A stretch of 64,000 bases of DNA. Source: an uncultured Algibacter sp. GTDB lineage: Bacteria; Bacteroidota; Bacteroidia; Flavobacteriales; Flavobacteriaceae. The DNA lies in assembly GCF_947490405.1 (NCBI RefSeq), contig NZ_CANLGU010000003.1, forward strand, positions 310,001 to 374,000, read 5' to 3'. Position numbers and translations under genes: made by a program. The notes under the pieces are model-generated. The model had not been told where the DNA came from. It saw nothing but the letters and a program-made list of their open reading frames with translations, and searched no databases. Shown piece after piece: positions 20,953-28,966 of this stretch (positions are counted from its first letter, which is position 1; each line of letters begins with the position of its first letter).

Positions 20953-20982
20953 CAAAATTAGTCTTTTTTTTAATAACTTCAA
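20953..20982 (-). promoter_or_regulatory. Promoter of the lytic-transglycosylase-like gene
   Basis: Minus-strand TTG (20980-20982), exactly 19 bp, then TAATTTTG (20953-20960): a full match to the Bacteroidota primary sigma promoter. It leaves a leader of roughly 50-55 nt. Confidence 0.75.
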
Positions 20983-21005
20983 AATTAATCGTTTAATGTC
21001 TGTTT

Positions 21006-21917
21006 TTAGTTGTACAATAGATGAAATACTGTTCCATTTTTGTTGAATTCTATAGTTGGAAGTGGTATTTTCACCATGTTCAAAACGTCAAAAATAGACC
21101 TCAATAACTTTGAGTTTGTCCTAATTCTATCCAAATTTAAATCAAAACTTAAATAGTACTGCCTATATCGTTGATTAGTTGTTAACAGGGAATTGTCAAT
21201 ATCTTTTGTACCCGAGAGCATGCCGTCTCCCCCATAGCCAAAAGCCACATTAAGCCATTTTGGGAGCTTACTTTCTTTAAAAAAAGAATGTAAATTAACA
21301 CTTAGCCAATAGGTTTGCCCGTTGTAATCTTTCAAAATTTGCTCTAAATACGTTTCTCCAAGTTTATCTGGACGTGCTTTTGAATATTTAGTATGATGAA
21401 ATGAATACTTTATGGCAATTCTTTGCTCATTCCACAATAATTCTTGCCCAATATAAAGTCCTGTGCCCGCACCATTTGCCAAAATATCACCCCAGGAAAA
21501 CCCCCACTCATTAGAGTAACCATCAAGAACCTCTACCGCTGTTAAAAAGGTAAAACCTAAAGTAGCGCCATACATCAACTGATGCTTCTTACTTACACCA
21601 CTCCAGTTTAAAAGTTGTGCACCATGCTTTCCTAATTGATAGGATGTAAAGGCATGACCTAATTTATCTATTTGTAACCACTCATTATTATCATTTATGG
21701 TGTGAAATTTTGAGCGGTCAAAATCTGAATACCAAAGTTGGTTTAAACCAACAAGCGTGATAGTACCTATAGTGGCTTCCGAAATAACAACAGTATTTCG
21801 CCTTGGTTTATTGAGTGTGTCACTTGGTGTTAAAAAGGAATCTAACTTAGATTGAGAAAATGTAATAACTGGCAATAAAACAAATAGAATACTATGTTTT
21901 AGTATAGAATGACGCAC
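21006..21917 (-). CDS. DUF2279 (YfiM-like) envelope protein
   Basis: 303 residues with a signal peptide (SILFVLLPVITFSQS). The block DKLGHAFTSYQLGKHGAQLL and the following GATLGFTFLTAVEVLDGYS and WGDILANGAGTGLYI are typical of the DUF2279/YfiM family, which may span or contact the outer membrane. Function unknown. Its start overlaps the stop of mltG by one base, so it is coupled to a peptidoglycan enzyme. Confidence 0.75.
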   Translation of the reverse strand: MRHSILKHSILFVLLPVITFSQSKLDSFLTPSDTLNKPRRNTVVISEATIGTITLVGLNQLWYSDFDRSKFHTINDNNEWLQIDKLGHAFTSYQLGKHGAQLLNWSGVSKKHQLMYGATLGFTFLTAVEVLDGYSNEWGFSWGDILANGAGTGLYIGQELLWNEQRIAIKYSFHHTKYSKARPDKLGETYLEQILKDYNGQTYWLSVNLHSFFKESKLPKWLNVAFGYGGDGMLSGTKDIDNSLLTTNQRYRQYYLSFDLNLDRIRTNSKLLRSIFDVLNMVKIPLPTIEFNKNGTVFHLLYN

Positions 21918-22963
21918 TATTTATTTATCCCTTGTGATGATAAGTAACGCTGATATTCTCGAGCATTAACAGTATGTTGCGCTAAAGTTTTAGCAAATTT
22001 ATGGTACCCAAAACGTTTTGCATCTGCTGCAAAATATAAGTATTTATGCTTCTCATGATTTAAAACCGCATTAATAGCCGAAATATCTGGCATTGCAATT
22101 AAACCTGGTGGCAAACCTCTTCTCTTATATGTATTGTAAGGTGATTCTATCTCTTTATGCACATTTAAAACACGCTTTATAACTGTGTTTTTATACTTTG
22201 GTAATTTATATGCGGCGAATTTTAAAGTAGGATCTGCTTGAAGTGGCATCCCAATTCTTAGTCTATTCATATAAACTCCAGCAATTCTAGGTTGCTCTGA
22301 AGCCGCTTTTGATTCTTCGTAAACAATAGATGCTAGAGCTATTACTTGGTCTGGAGACAAACCAATGTTATTGGCTTTTTTAATTTTTTCATCTGTCCAA
22401 AAGCGTTTATACTCTTTGAGCATACGTTTTCTAAAAGACTCCGCAGAGGTATTCCAGAAAAACTCATAACTATTAGGTAAATACATTCCCAGAGCTGTTT
22501 CTGCTTTAAAACCGTTTTCTGTTAAAAAAGAAACATCTTTCATAGCATTAATAAGCGATGTGCTATCTGCTTCAATTTGGTTAGCTACACGACCTGCAAG
22601 TTTCTCAAGGGTTTCTTGATTATTAAAAGCCACAGTAATTGGAAGATTTTTACTTCTGATGGAATTGATAATATCATTATTAGTCATTCCTTTTTTTATT
22701 TCAAAACGACCTGCTTTAATGTTAGTTGTGTATTTTTTTTGTGCAGCTAAATCATCAAAAGAATCAATATCTTCCAACAAAGGTTCCAATTGCTCTCGAA
22801 CTTCTTGATAGGTCGCATCTGTTGGCACAAATATATAAGCTGATTCATTATTAAAAGCGGTATTAGGCTTTAACATCGCTTTGTAGACAAAATTTGCAAA
22901 AAATGCTGCTACAATAAGACCAATAATGAGTATTACTAATAGTATTTTTTTTATATAGTTCAT
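21917..22963 (-). CDS. mltG: Endolytic transglycosylase MltG
   Basis: Inner-membrane enzyme that cuts nascent peptidoglycan and sets glycan length. A single membrane helix (6-27) is followed by a LysM-like part and the YceG catalytic domain. ASIVYEESKAASEQPRIAGVYMNRL contains the catalytic Glu at about residue 217, in register with E. coli E218. GMPLQADPT and SPYNTYKRRGLPPG follow. The 348-residue length fits. Next to the GNAT gene (no gap). Confidence 0.93.
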   Translation of the reverse strand: MNYIKKILLVILIIGLIVAAFFANFVYKAMLKPNTAFNNESAYIFVPTDATYQEVREQLEPLLEDIDSFDDLAAQKKYTTNIKAGRFEIKKGMTNNDIINSIRSKNLPITVAFNNQETLEKLAGRVANQIEADSTSLINAMKDVSFLTENGFKAETALGMYLPNSYEFFWNTSAESFRKRMLKEYKRFWTDEKIKKANNIGLSPDQVIALASIVYEESKAASEQPRIAGVYMNRLRIGMPLQADPTLKFAAYKLPKYKNTVIKRVLNVHKEIESPYNTYKRRGLPPGLIAMPDISAINAVLNHEKHKYLYFAADAKRFGYHKFAKTLAQHTVNAREYQRYLSSQGINK

Positions 22964-23488
22964 CTATTTATTAATAAGTTGAAATAAATATTCGTTTTTG
23001 TAAGAACCATTAACGTAGTTCCAATCGTTTTTTAACCCTATCTGCTCAAAACCTTTATTTTTAAACAACTGGATACTGGCATCGTTTTCTTCAGAAATAT
23101 TACAATATAACTGATGCAAATCTAAATGATTAAAAGCATAATTGATTAACAAACCAAGTGCTTCTTTTCCGTAACCTTTTAATCTATCATTGGGTTCTTT
23201 AACTAAGATACCTACTCCTGCCCTTTTATTTTTAAAATCAAAATCAAACAAATCAATCATACCTAAAGCAGCGTCTTGATAATTTGAAATAACTAATCGT
23301 AATTGTTTCACTTCAAAAATATCTTTGTGCGCATGTTCTAAATATTGTTTGATTAGAAATTTAGAATATGGTGTTTGGGTATTACTAATTTCCCAAATGG
23401 TTTCATCATTTTCAATGGTATGGATAAACTCTAAATCTTCAGGCTCTAAAGCACGTAAATAAATATTATCGCCTTTTAGAGTTATCAT
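22964..23488 (-). CDS. GNAT acetyltransferase, RimJ/RimL type
   Basis: 174 residues starting MITLKGDNIYLRALEPEDLEF, the typical RimJ/RimL opening. The acetyl-CoA loop is DRLKGYGKEAL, and QLYCNISEENDASIQLFKNKGF is motif B. Could act on protein N-termini or small amines such as spermidine. Overlaps dapF by 4 bp and abuts mltG, in a dapF-GNAT-mltG-DUF2279 operon. Confidence 0.85.
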   Translation of the reverse strand: MITLKGDNIYLRALEPEDLEFIHTIENDETIWEISNTQTPYSKFLIKQYLEHAHKDIFEVKQLRLVISNYQDAALGMIDLFDFDFKNKRAGVGILVKEPNDRLKGYGKEALGLLINYAFNHLDLHQLYCNISEENDASIQLFKNKGFEQIGLKNDWNYVNGSYKNEYLFQLINK

Positions 23489-24258
23489 ATCGTGCCTTTA
23501 AAAACAAAAGTTGCTAGACCGATAAGCCATACATTGGTATAGGTATTATTATCTGCATCGAAACAAACTTCTAACTTTCCGCCCTCAACATTTAAAGTAA
23601 CGTGATTTTTTTCGGTTTCACCAATATAATGCATTGCTATTGCAACAGCTGTAACACCTGTACCACAAGATAAGGTTTCGTCTTCCACCCCACGCTCGTA
23701 AGTCCTTACTTTAAAAGCATCATCAGATTGCTTTTTTACAAAATTCACGTTGCTTCCAGCTTCATTATATGGTGCACCATATCGAATTTCCGCACCTTTG
23801 GATTTTATATTGAAATCTTCTATTTTATTTTCAAATTGCACATGATGCGGAGAACCTGTATTTAAGAATACGTGAGTTTTATGGTTTTCTACAGTGTTAA
23901 CATCCAACATTTGTAATTTAACAATATCACCATTAACTTCGGCATGGTGTAAACCATCAATGGCTTCAAAAACTGCTTGATCTTTTATGACACCGAGTTG
24001 TTTTGCAAAAGCAACCAAACAACGCCCACCGTTACCACACATAGAACTTTCATTACCATCTGCATTATAATATACCATCTTGAAATCATACTCAGGATGG
24101 TTTTCCAGCAGAATTAAACCATCTGCCCCTATGCCAAAACGTCTGTCACATAAAAACTTAACGCGTTTGGTATCATTTTTGTCGAATGTTTGTTGACGAT
24201 TATCAATCATCACAAAATCGTTTCCAGTTCCTTGGTATTTGTAAAAAGTTTGCTGCAT
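23485..24258 (-). CDS. dapF: Diaminopimelate epimerase
   Basis: Interconverts LL- and meso-diaminopimelate for peptidoglycan and lysine. The start MQQTFYKYQGTGNDF at 24258 gives the canonical N-terminus. An extended frame from a TTG at 24270 is rejected because the -7 box (24268-24275) overlaps that codon. The catalytic cysteine pair lies in SSMCGNGGRC and LSCGTGVTA. 257 residues, complete. Confidence 0.95.
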   Translation of the reverse strand: MQQTFYKYQGTGNDFVMIDNRQQTFDKNDTKRVKFLCDRRFGIGADGLILLENHPEYDFKMVYYNADGNESSMCGNGGRCLVAFAKQLGVIKDQAVFEAIDGLHHAEVNGDIVKLQMLDVNTVENHKTHVFLNTGSPHHVQFENKIEDFNIKSKGAEIRYGAPYNEAGSNVNFVKKQSDDAFKVRTYERGVEDETLSCGTGVTAVAIAMHYIGETEKNHVTLNVEGGKLEVCFDADNNTYTNVWLIGLATFVFKGTI

Positions 24259-24267
24259 AATATGTGA

Positions 24268-24275
24268 CAAAGATA
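24268..24275 (-). promoter_or_regulatory. -7 box upstream of dapF (decides the start)
   Basis: TATCTTTG fits TAnnTTTG and ends 10 nt before the dapF ATG, giving a very short leader. No TTG is seen at the expected -33 position. Confidence 0.45.
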
Positions 24276-24365
24276 AAGAAGTGTTTTTAATTTTTTTATG
24301 ATTTTAATTGAGTTATTGCCAGTAATAAAAAAGCTTATTTAATACCTTAATTTTGAATGGGAGTT

Positions 24366-24491
24366 GCGTTAGGGATTGTAATGGAAATCCTTTTTTGAGA
24401 CTATCGAAACCAAAATATTTTTTGGTTGAAGATACCGAAGCGAAGCTTTAAAAAAGATTGTATTGGAAAGCCCGACCCTTGTGGTAACGCC
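24366..24491 (+). repeat. Dispersed structured repeat, copy B
   Basis: Forward orientation. It begins GCGTTAGGGATTGTAA and ends GGAAAGCCCGACCC...GGTAACGCC, so the ends pair as GCGTTA/TAACGC. At 126 nt it is the longest copy. The central arm is enlarged, with AATC..TTTTTT pairing AAAAAAGATT and an inner AACCAAA/TTTGGTT hairpin. It fills most of the 339-bp gap between divergent dapF and degQ; the rest of the gap holds only the two promoters. Confidence 0.88.
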
Positions 24492-24513
24492 AAAATAAGA
24501 TAGAGTGAATGGA

Positions 24514-24542
24514 TTGTTAAATAGTCGTTAAAGTTGTATTTG
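24514..24542 (+). promoter_or_regulatory. Candidate promoter of degQ
   Basis: TTG (24514-24516), 18 bp, then TGTATTTG (24535-24542), one mismatch from TAnnTTTG. It lies 23 bp after repeat copy B and 55 bp before the degQ ATG. Confidence 0.45.
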
Positions 24543-24597
24543 CAATTCAATATTTAATTAATTTTAATCGTTAATAAATAAAACTTAAACGCACATT

Positions 24598-25995
24598 ATG
24601 AAGAAGATTTTAACATTAGTATTGGTTTCGGCTTTAGGTGGTATTTTTACATTAGGAGCCTACAAATTTTTTTTAGAAAAAGAACAACCAGTTGTTGTAG
24701 CAGAACAGATTAAACCTGCTTTTTTGCCTACAAGTAACGTAAACGCGTTTTTAAATAATGAAGACGCACCAGATTTTACCTTGGCTGCAGAAAACACAGT
24801 AAATGCTGTAGTACACGTAAAAAATGTTACGCTTAGCTCTGGGCAATTTACATTACAAGATTTGTTTTCTGGAAGAAACTCGCAACGTGCTCAACTGGGA
24901 ACAGGATCTGGAGTTATTATTAATGCAGACGGGTATATTATTACAAATAACCATGTTATAAATAACGCTCATGAACTTTCTGTAACCCTAAATAATAACA
25001 AAACCTACGTTGCAGAATTAATTGGAGCAGATGAAAAAACAGATATTGCTCTTTTAAAAATTGAAGCAGATGAGGATTTACCATATGTAACGTTTGCTGA
25101 TTCTGACAATGCTAAAATTGGCGAATGGGTTTTAGCTGTTGGCAACCCTTTTAATTTAACATCTACCGTTACTGCTGGTATCATTAGTGCTAAATCGAGA
25201 GATTTGTCTGGAACTAGCAGACAATCCTTTATACAAACTGATGCCGCTGTAAACCCAGGTAATTCTGGTGGTGCACTTGTAAACACAGAAGGGCAATTGG
25301 TAGGTATTAATACAGCTATTTCTTCGCAAACAGGCTCTTATGTAGGGTACTCATTTGCCGTACCTAGCAACATTGCTAGAAAAGTTATTGAAGATATTAT
25401 GGAATATGGTAATGTACAAAACGGTATTCTGGGTATTCAAGGTGGTGCTTTAAATAGCATTATGGCTGAAAAAATAGGTGTTTCGGATACCGAGGGTGTT
25501 TATATTGATAGCGTTATTGAAGATTCTGGAGCAGAAAAAGCTGGAGTACTAAAAGGAGATATTATTAAAGAAATTGATAATATCAAAATCTCTAAATTCT
25601 CTGATTTAACTGGTCATTTAAATACAAAACGTCCTGATGATGTTGTAAACTTAAGAGTGTTAAGAGATGGAGAAAGCAGAACAATTCCTGTTACTTTAGC
25701 CAGAAATGAGACCTTTACAATGCCTTTGGTTGGTAGAGTTAAAAATGCAAAATCCTCTGACCTAAAAAGATTCAAAGCGAGTCATGGAGTTAAAATTACA
25801 GAATTGAATTCCCAATATGCCGACTATTGGCAGAAAAATGGTATTGAAGAGGGTTGCATTATAACCTCTGTAAATGATGTTAAAATCACATCTGTTGATG
25901 ATATACAAAATGCTCTAAAAAAATCTAATTCTGAGGCTTTAAGAATAGAACTTATTAATACCAACGGAGAAAAAGAGCGCTATAATTTTAGATAA
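24598..25995 (+). CDS. degQ: DegQ/HtrA-type periplasmic serine protease
   Basis: Periplasmic quality-control protease and chaperone. A signal anchor at 5-23 is followed by a trypsin-like domain with the triad H119 (TNNHV), D149 (KTDIALL) and S223 (NPGNSGGAL), then two PDZ domains (about 265-355 and 390-465). 465 residues. Followed by its own strong terminator. Naming it degQ rather than degP is by architecture only. Confidence 0.92.
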   Translation: MKKILTLVLVSALGGIFTLGAYKFFLEKEQPVVVAEQIKPAFLPTSNVNAFLNNEDAPDFTLAAENTVNAVVHVKNVTLSSGQFTLQDLFSGRNSQRAQLGTGSGVIINADGYIITNNHVINNAHELSVTLNNNKTYVAELIGADEKTDIALLKIEADEDLPYVTFADSDNAKIGEWVLAVGNPFNLTSTVTAGIISAKSRDLSGTSRQSFIQTDAAVNPGNSGGALVNTEGQLVGINTAISSQTGSYVGYSFAVPSNIARKVIEDIMEYGNVQNGILGIQGGALNSIMAEKIGVSDTEGVYIDSVIEDSGAEKAGVLKGDIIKEIDNIKISKFSDLTGHLNTKRPDDVVNLRVLRDGESRTIPVTLARNETFTMPLVGRVKNAKSSDLKRFKASHGVKITELNSQYADYWQKNGIEEGCIITSVNDVKITSVDDIQNALKKSNSEALRIELINTNGEKERYNFR

Positions 25996-26019
25996 AATTG
26001 TTCGTTTACCGAATTAATT

Positions 26020-26059
26020 AACCCTTCAAATATATAAATTTTTGAAGGGTTATTTTTTT
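26020..26059 (+). terminator. Terminator of degQ
   Basis: AACCCTTCAAA pairs with TTTGAAGGGTT, followed by ATTTTTTT. Confidence 0.9.
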
Positions 26060-26070
26060 ATTAAAATAGC

Positions 26071-26101
26071 TTACGAAAACGTTTGAAATATGGTACTTTT
26101 G
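26071..26101 (+). promoter_or_regulatory. Candidate promoter of the GAPDH gene
   Basis: TACTTTTG (26094-26101) is a full -7 match. The -33 position 20 bp upstream is TTA (26071-26073), a one-base deviation. Leader about 30 nt. Confidence 0.5.
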
Positions 26102-26137
26102 CCAAAATTGATCAAATCAAACTAAACTATTTAAGCT

Positions 26138-27586
26138 ATGAGTTCTAACAAAACTTATGAAAAAGAATTAGCATTTCAAGCAGACCGAAGAAAAGCTACC
26201 GTTGAATTTATTAAAACAGTCAGTGATTTGTGGTATGACAAGTCTATTGAGTTAGTTTTATTCCGTAATCAACTTATTGATAGAAATGTAAGTCAAATTT
26301 TAAATCTGCATGAATATGCAGGTCAATTTGTACAAAAACCCATTTCAATTTTTGATTCCGTAGAAATTGCTCAGGCTATTAAAAGTTTAAACGTGCCTCC
26401 TGCAAAATTAGATATTGGCAAATTAACTTACGAGTATCATTTAGATGATAACAAACATAACAACGCCAAAGCATTTGTAGCTTCAAAACTTAAAGATGCT
26501 AGTAAAAACGGAAATATAGAGCCTAAGGATGTTGTGCTTTATGGTTTTGGTAGAATTGGACGATTAGTGGCTAGAGAGCTTATGGTAAGAACGGGAAAAG
26601 GTAGCCAACTACGATTAAGAGCTATAGTAACTCGAGGAGCAATCGATGCTCAAATACTAGAAAAAAGAGCATCGTTACTACGTAATGATTCTGTACATGG
26701 CGATTTCCCAGGTACAGTTTCTATTGACGAAGCCAATAATGCTTTAATAATTAACGGTACAACCGTAAAAATTATCTCTGCAAACTCACCAGAAGAGATA
26801 GATTATACAAAATTCAACATCAATAACGCTTTGGTTATTGATAATACAGGTGCTTTCAGAGATAAAGCAGCACTTAGTAAACACCTAAAATCTAAAGGCG
26901 TAGATAAAGTATTACTAACTGCACCAGGAAAAGGGGTTCCAAACATTGTTTACGGTGTTAATCATAAAGAAAATGATCCGGATAAAGTGAATATTTTTTC
27001 GGCAGCATCTTGTACAACTAATGCTATTAGTCCTGTTTTAAAGGCCGTAGAAGATTCTTTTGGAGTTAAAAGTGGCCATTTAGAAACCATTCATGCTTAT
27101 ACTAACGACCAAAATTTGGTTGATAATTTTCATAAAAAATACCGTCGCGGAAGAGCTGCAGGTTTAAACATGGTAATTACAGAAACTGGTGCAGGAAGTG
27201 CCGTGGCAAAGGCATTACCAAGTTTAGAAGGTAAATTAACATCAAACGCTATTAGAGTACCAGTCCCTAATGGTTCGTTGGCTATCCTTAACTTAGAATT
27301 AGAAAACAAAACATCACTTAATGGCGTAAATACCATTTTAAAGAAATATGCTTTAGAAGGTGATTTAGTTGAACAAATAAAGTACGAATTAAGTGATGAG
27401 CTTGTTTCTAGCGATATTGTGGGTAGTTCAGCACCATCTATTTATGATAGTAAAGCCACTATAGTTAGAAAAGACGGTAAAAATGTATTGCTATATATTT
27501 GGTATGATAACGAGTATGGCTATAGCCATCAAGTTATACGTTTAGCAAAATACATCGCTAAAGTTAGACGCTACACATACTATTAA
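26138..27586 (+). CDS. gap: Glyceraldehyde-3-phosphate dehydrogenase with long N-terminal extension
   Basis: The catalytic core from about residue 130 has GFGRIGRL (136-143), SCTTN with the nucleophile C292, and the C-terminal WYDNEYGYSHQ. It oxidises or reduces the C3 phosphate in glycolysis or gluconeogenesis. Standard GAPDH is about 335 residues. This one has 482, with about 130 extra N-terminal residues forming a helical domain (AFQADRRKATVEFIKTVSDL) with no motif I recognise. Transcribed alone. A repeat copy lies in its 3' region, before the terminator at 27810. Confidence 0.92.
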   Translation: MSSNKTYEKELAFQADRRKATVEFIKTVSDLWYDKSIELVLFRNQLIDRNVSQILNLHEYAGQFVQKPISIFDSVEIAQAIKSLNVPPAKLDIGKLTYEYHLDDNKHNNAKAFVASKLKDASKNGNIEPKDVVLYGFGRIGRLVARELMVRTGKGSQLRLRAIVTRGAIDAQILEKRASLLRNDSVHGDFPGTVSIDEANNALIINGTTVKIISANSPEEIDYTKFNINNALVIDNTGAFRDKAALSKHLKSKGVDKVLLTAPGKGVPNIVYGVNHKENDPDKVNIFSAASCTTNAISPVLKAVEDSFGVKSGHLETIHAYTNDQNLVDNFHKKYRRGRAAGLNMVITETGAGSAVAKALPSLEGKLTSNAIRVPVPNGSLAILNLELENKTSLNGVNTILKKYALEGDLVEQIKYELSDELVSSDIVGSSAPSIYDSKATIVRKDGKNVLLYIWYDNEYGYSHQVIRLAKYIAKVRRYTYY

Positions 27587-27608
27587 AATAAATATGATAT
27601 AAAATTTT

Positions 27609-27716
27609 AGGGCGTTACCCCGCTTATTGCGGGGTCGGGCTTTACGTTACAAGTCCTCGCTCGTACCTCGCTGTGGGCTTTCCTCTTCAATCCCTAACGC
27701 GGGTATAACTGCCAAC
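27609..27716 (-). repeat. Dispersed structured repeat, copy C
   Basis: Reverse orientation: read on the minus strand it runs GTTGGCAG, a short linker, GCGTTAGGGATTGAAGAGG..., then ...CCCGACCCCGCAATAAGCGGGG and TAACGCCC. Outer stem GCGTTA/TAACGC; 3' hairpin CCCCGC/GCGGGG, the strongest of the family. It lies within the 323-bp gap after GAPDH and upstream of the only terminator there, so GAPDH read-through RNA would contain its complement. Confidence 0.9.
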
Positions 27717-27809
27717 AATATACACCATAACAAAACTCATAGTTTCTTTGCTGTAGCCTCGGCAACGTAAAGAGAAAATCCAATTTCATATTTGAATCGT
27801 ATATACATT

Positions 27810-27833
27810 AGCCTCATTTTTATGAGGCTTTTT
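27810..27833 (+). terminator. Terminator downstream of GAPDH and repeat C
   Basis: AGCCTCA pairs with TGAGGCT across a TTTTTA loop and is followed by TTTT. It is 224 bp after the GAPDH stop codon. Confidence 0.8.
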
Positions 27834-27909
27834 AATAATTTATAATCAATTAATTCACAATATTTTATAAATTCGCATACCAAATACAACCAATAAATCC
27901 ATTTTAAAA

Positions 27910-28533
27910 ATGAATCCTATCAAATCTTTACTTTTAATAGTATTTACATGTTTAATAAGCTTAACCTCATTTTCTCAAGTAAAACAAGACGATGACAAAT
28001 TATCCTTATACAATGGCACTATCGATAATCAGTTTGAGTATATTTTAAGAAAATCTGGCAACTTTAAAGGCACAAACGGTCAAGCTTATGAAGCAGTAAA
28101 ACGCAGTATGTTTTTAGCCTTAAGAGCACATACTTTAGATTCTTTAAAAACGGTTCATAAAAACCTAGCAGAAACTCAAGCTGTAGTTAAAACACAAGCC
28201 AAAGAAATCGCTAATTTAAAAACAAACCTTTCTAGCACACAAACCAATTTAGATAAAACCAACGAAGAAAAAAATAACATGGCATTATTTGGCATGCAAA
28301 TGAGCAAAACCAATTACAATGTGCTTATGTGGGCTATTATTGGAGGGTTATTAGCATTATTAATTTTATTTATATATAAGTTCAAAAGTAGTAATGCCAT
28401 AACTCGAGAAGCAAAACACAACTTAGCTGAAATTGAAGAAGAGTTTGAAGAGCACCGCAGAACAGCTCTAGAGCGTGAGCAAAAAGTTAGACGTCAACTG
28501 CAAGATGAAATAAACAAACAAAAGAAAGGTTAA
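27910..28533 (+). CDS. Membrane-anchored coiled-coil protein of unknown function
   Basis: 207 residues: signal peptide (LLIVFTCLISLTSFSQ), a periplasmic helical domain, and a coiled coil (about 85-130, AKEIANLKTNLSSTQTNLDK). One membrane helix follows (about 138-157), then a highly charged cytoplasmic coiled coil (EEEFEEHRRTALEREQKVRR). I do not recognise a catalytic domain. Related proteins in databases sometimes carry a tRNA-methyltransferase label, which nothing in this sequence supports. Confidence 0.65.
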   Translation: MNPIKSLLLIVFTCLISLTSFSQVKQDDDKLSLYNGTIDNQFEYILRKSGNFKGTNGQAYEAVKRSMFLALRAHTLDSLKTVHKNLAETQAVVKTQAKEIANLKTNLSSTQTNLDKTNEEKNNMALFGMQMSKTNYNVLMWAIIGGLLALLILFIYKFKSSNAITREAKHNLAEIEEEFEEHRRTALEREQKVRRQLQDEINKQKKG

Positions 28534-28556
28534 TTACACCACATAAAATTATAATT

Positions 28557-28591
28557 AAAAAGGTTGAATTTTAAAATTCAACCTTTTTTTG
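28557..28591 (+). terminator. Terminator of the coiled-coil protein gene
   Basis: AAAAAGGTTGAATTT pairs with AAATTCAACCTTTTTTT; long perfect stem with a T-run. Confidence 0.92.
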
Positions 28592-28629
28592 TTTTAAAAT
28601 AGCGGTGTATTTATTTATTAAATATTTAA

Positions 28630-28683
28630 AAAAAGTTTGCATTCTTATGCAAACTTTTCGAGTTAAGTGAGGAGAGCAGGATT
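28630..28683 (-). pseudogene. Remnant of a tRNA 3' end with its terminator
   Basis: GAGGAGAGCAGGATT at 28669-28683 matches the 3' end of the adjacent tRNA-Tyr (28789-28803) in 14 of 15 bases, then diverges. On the same side, at the same relative distance, lies a terminator-type hairpin (AAAAGTTTGCA/TGCAAACTTTT, 28632-28656), as for the real tRNA. So acceptor and T-arm bases plus terminator are duplicated while the rest of the tRNA is gone. It lies in the 433-bp gap between 28534 and 28966, which otherwise holds only terminators, the tRNA and its promoter. Confidence 0.55.
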
Positions 28684-28743
28684 AAATACCCTAATTCCCC
28701 AATCCTGAAAACTACGTTTTGAAAATAGAAAAACCTACAAAAT

Positions 28744-28776
28744 AAAAAAGCAAGCTTTATATTTTGCTTGCTTTTT
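28744..28776 (-). terminator. Terminator of tRNA-Tyr
   Basis: Minus strand: AAAAAGCAAGC pairs with GCTTGCTTTTTT, starting 12 nt after the tRNA 3' end. Confidence 0.85.
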
Positions 28777-28787
28777 CTATTTATCCG

Positions 28788-28869
<82 letters not shown>

Positions 28870-28880
28870 AAAACTGAGCG

Positions 28881-28910
28881 CAAATATATTATTGTTTCTT
28901 AATTCTGCAA
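28881..28910 (-). promoter_or_regulatory. Promoter of tRNA-Tyr
   Basis: Minus-strand TTG (28908-28910), exactly 19 bp, TATATTTG (28881-28888). The same -7 octamer and spacing serve tRNA-Met at 57.8 kb. Confidence 0.85.
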
Positions 28911-28966
28911 AAGGAAAAATAATTTTTTGTTACATCTAGCTATAAAACAAATTCAGGAGCATCAAA

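Noticed and set aside
21917-22963. MltG suspected of losing its catalytic Glu (IVYEES)
   Set aside because: Counting against the E. coli sequence as I remember it places the catalytic Glu at the second E, which is present.
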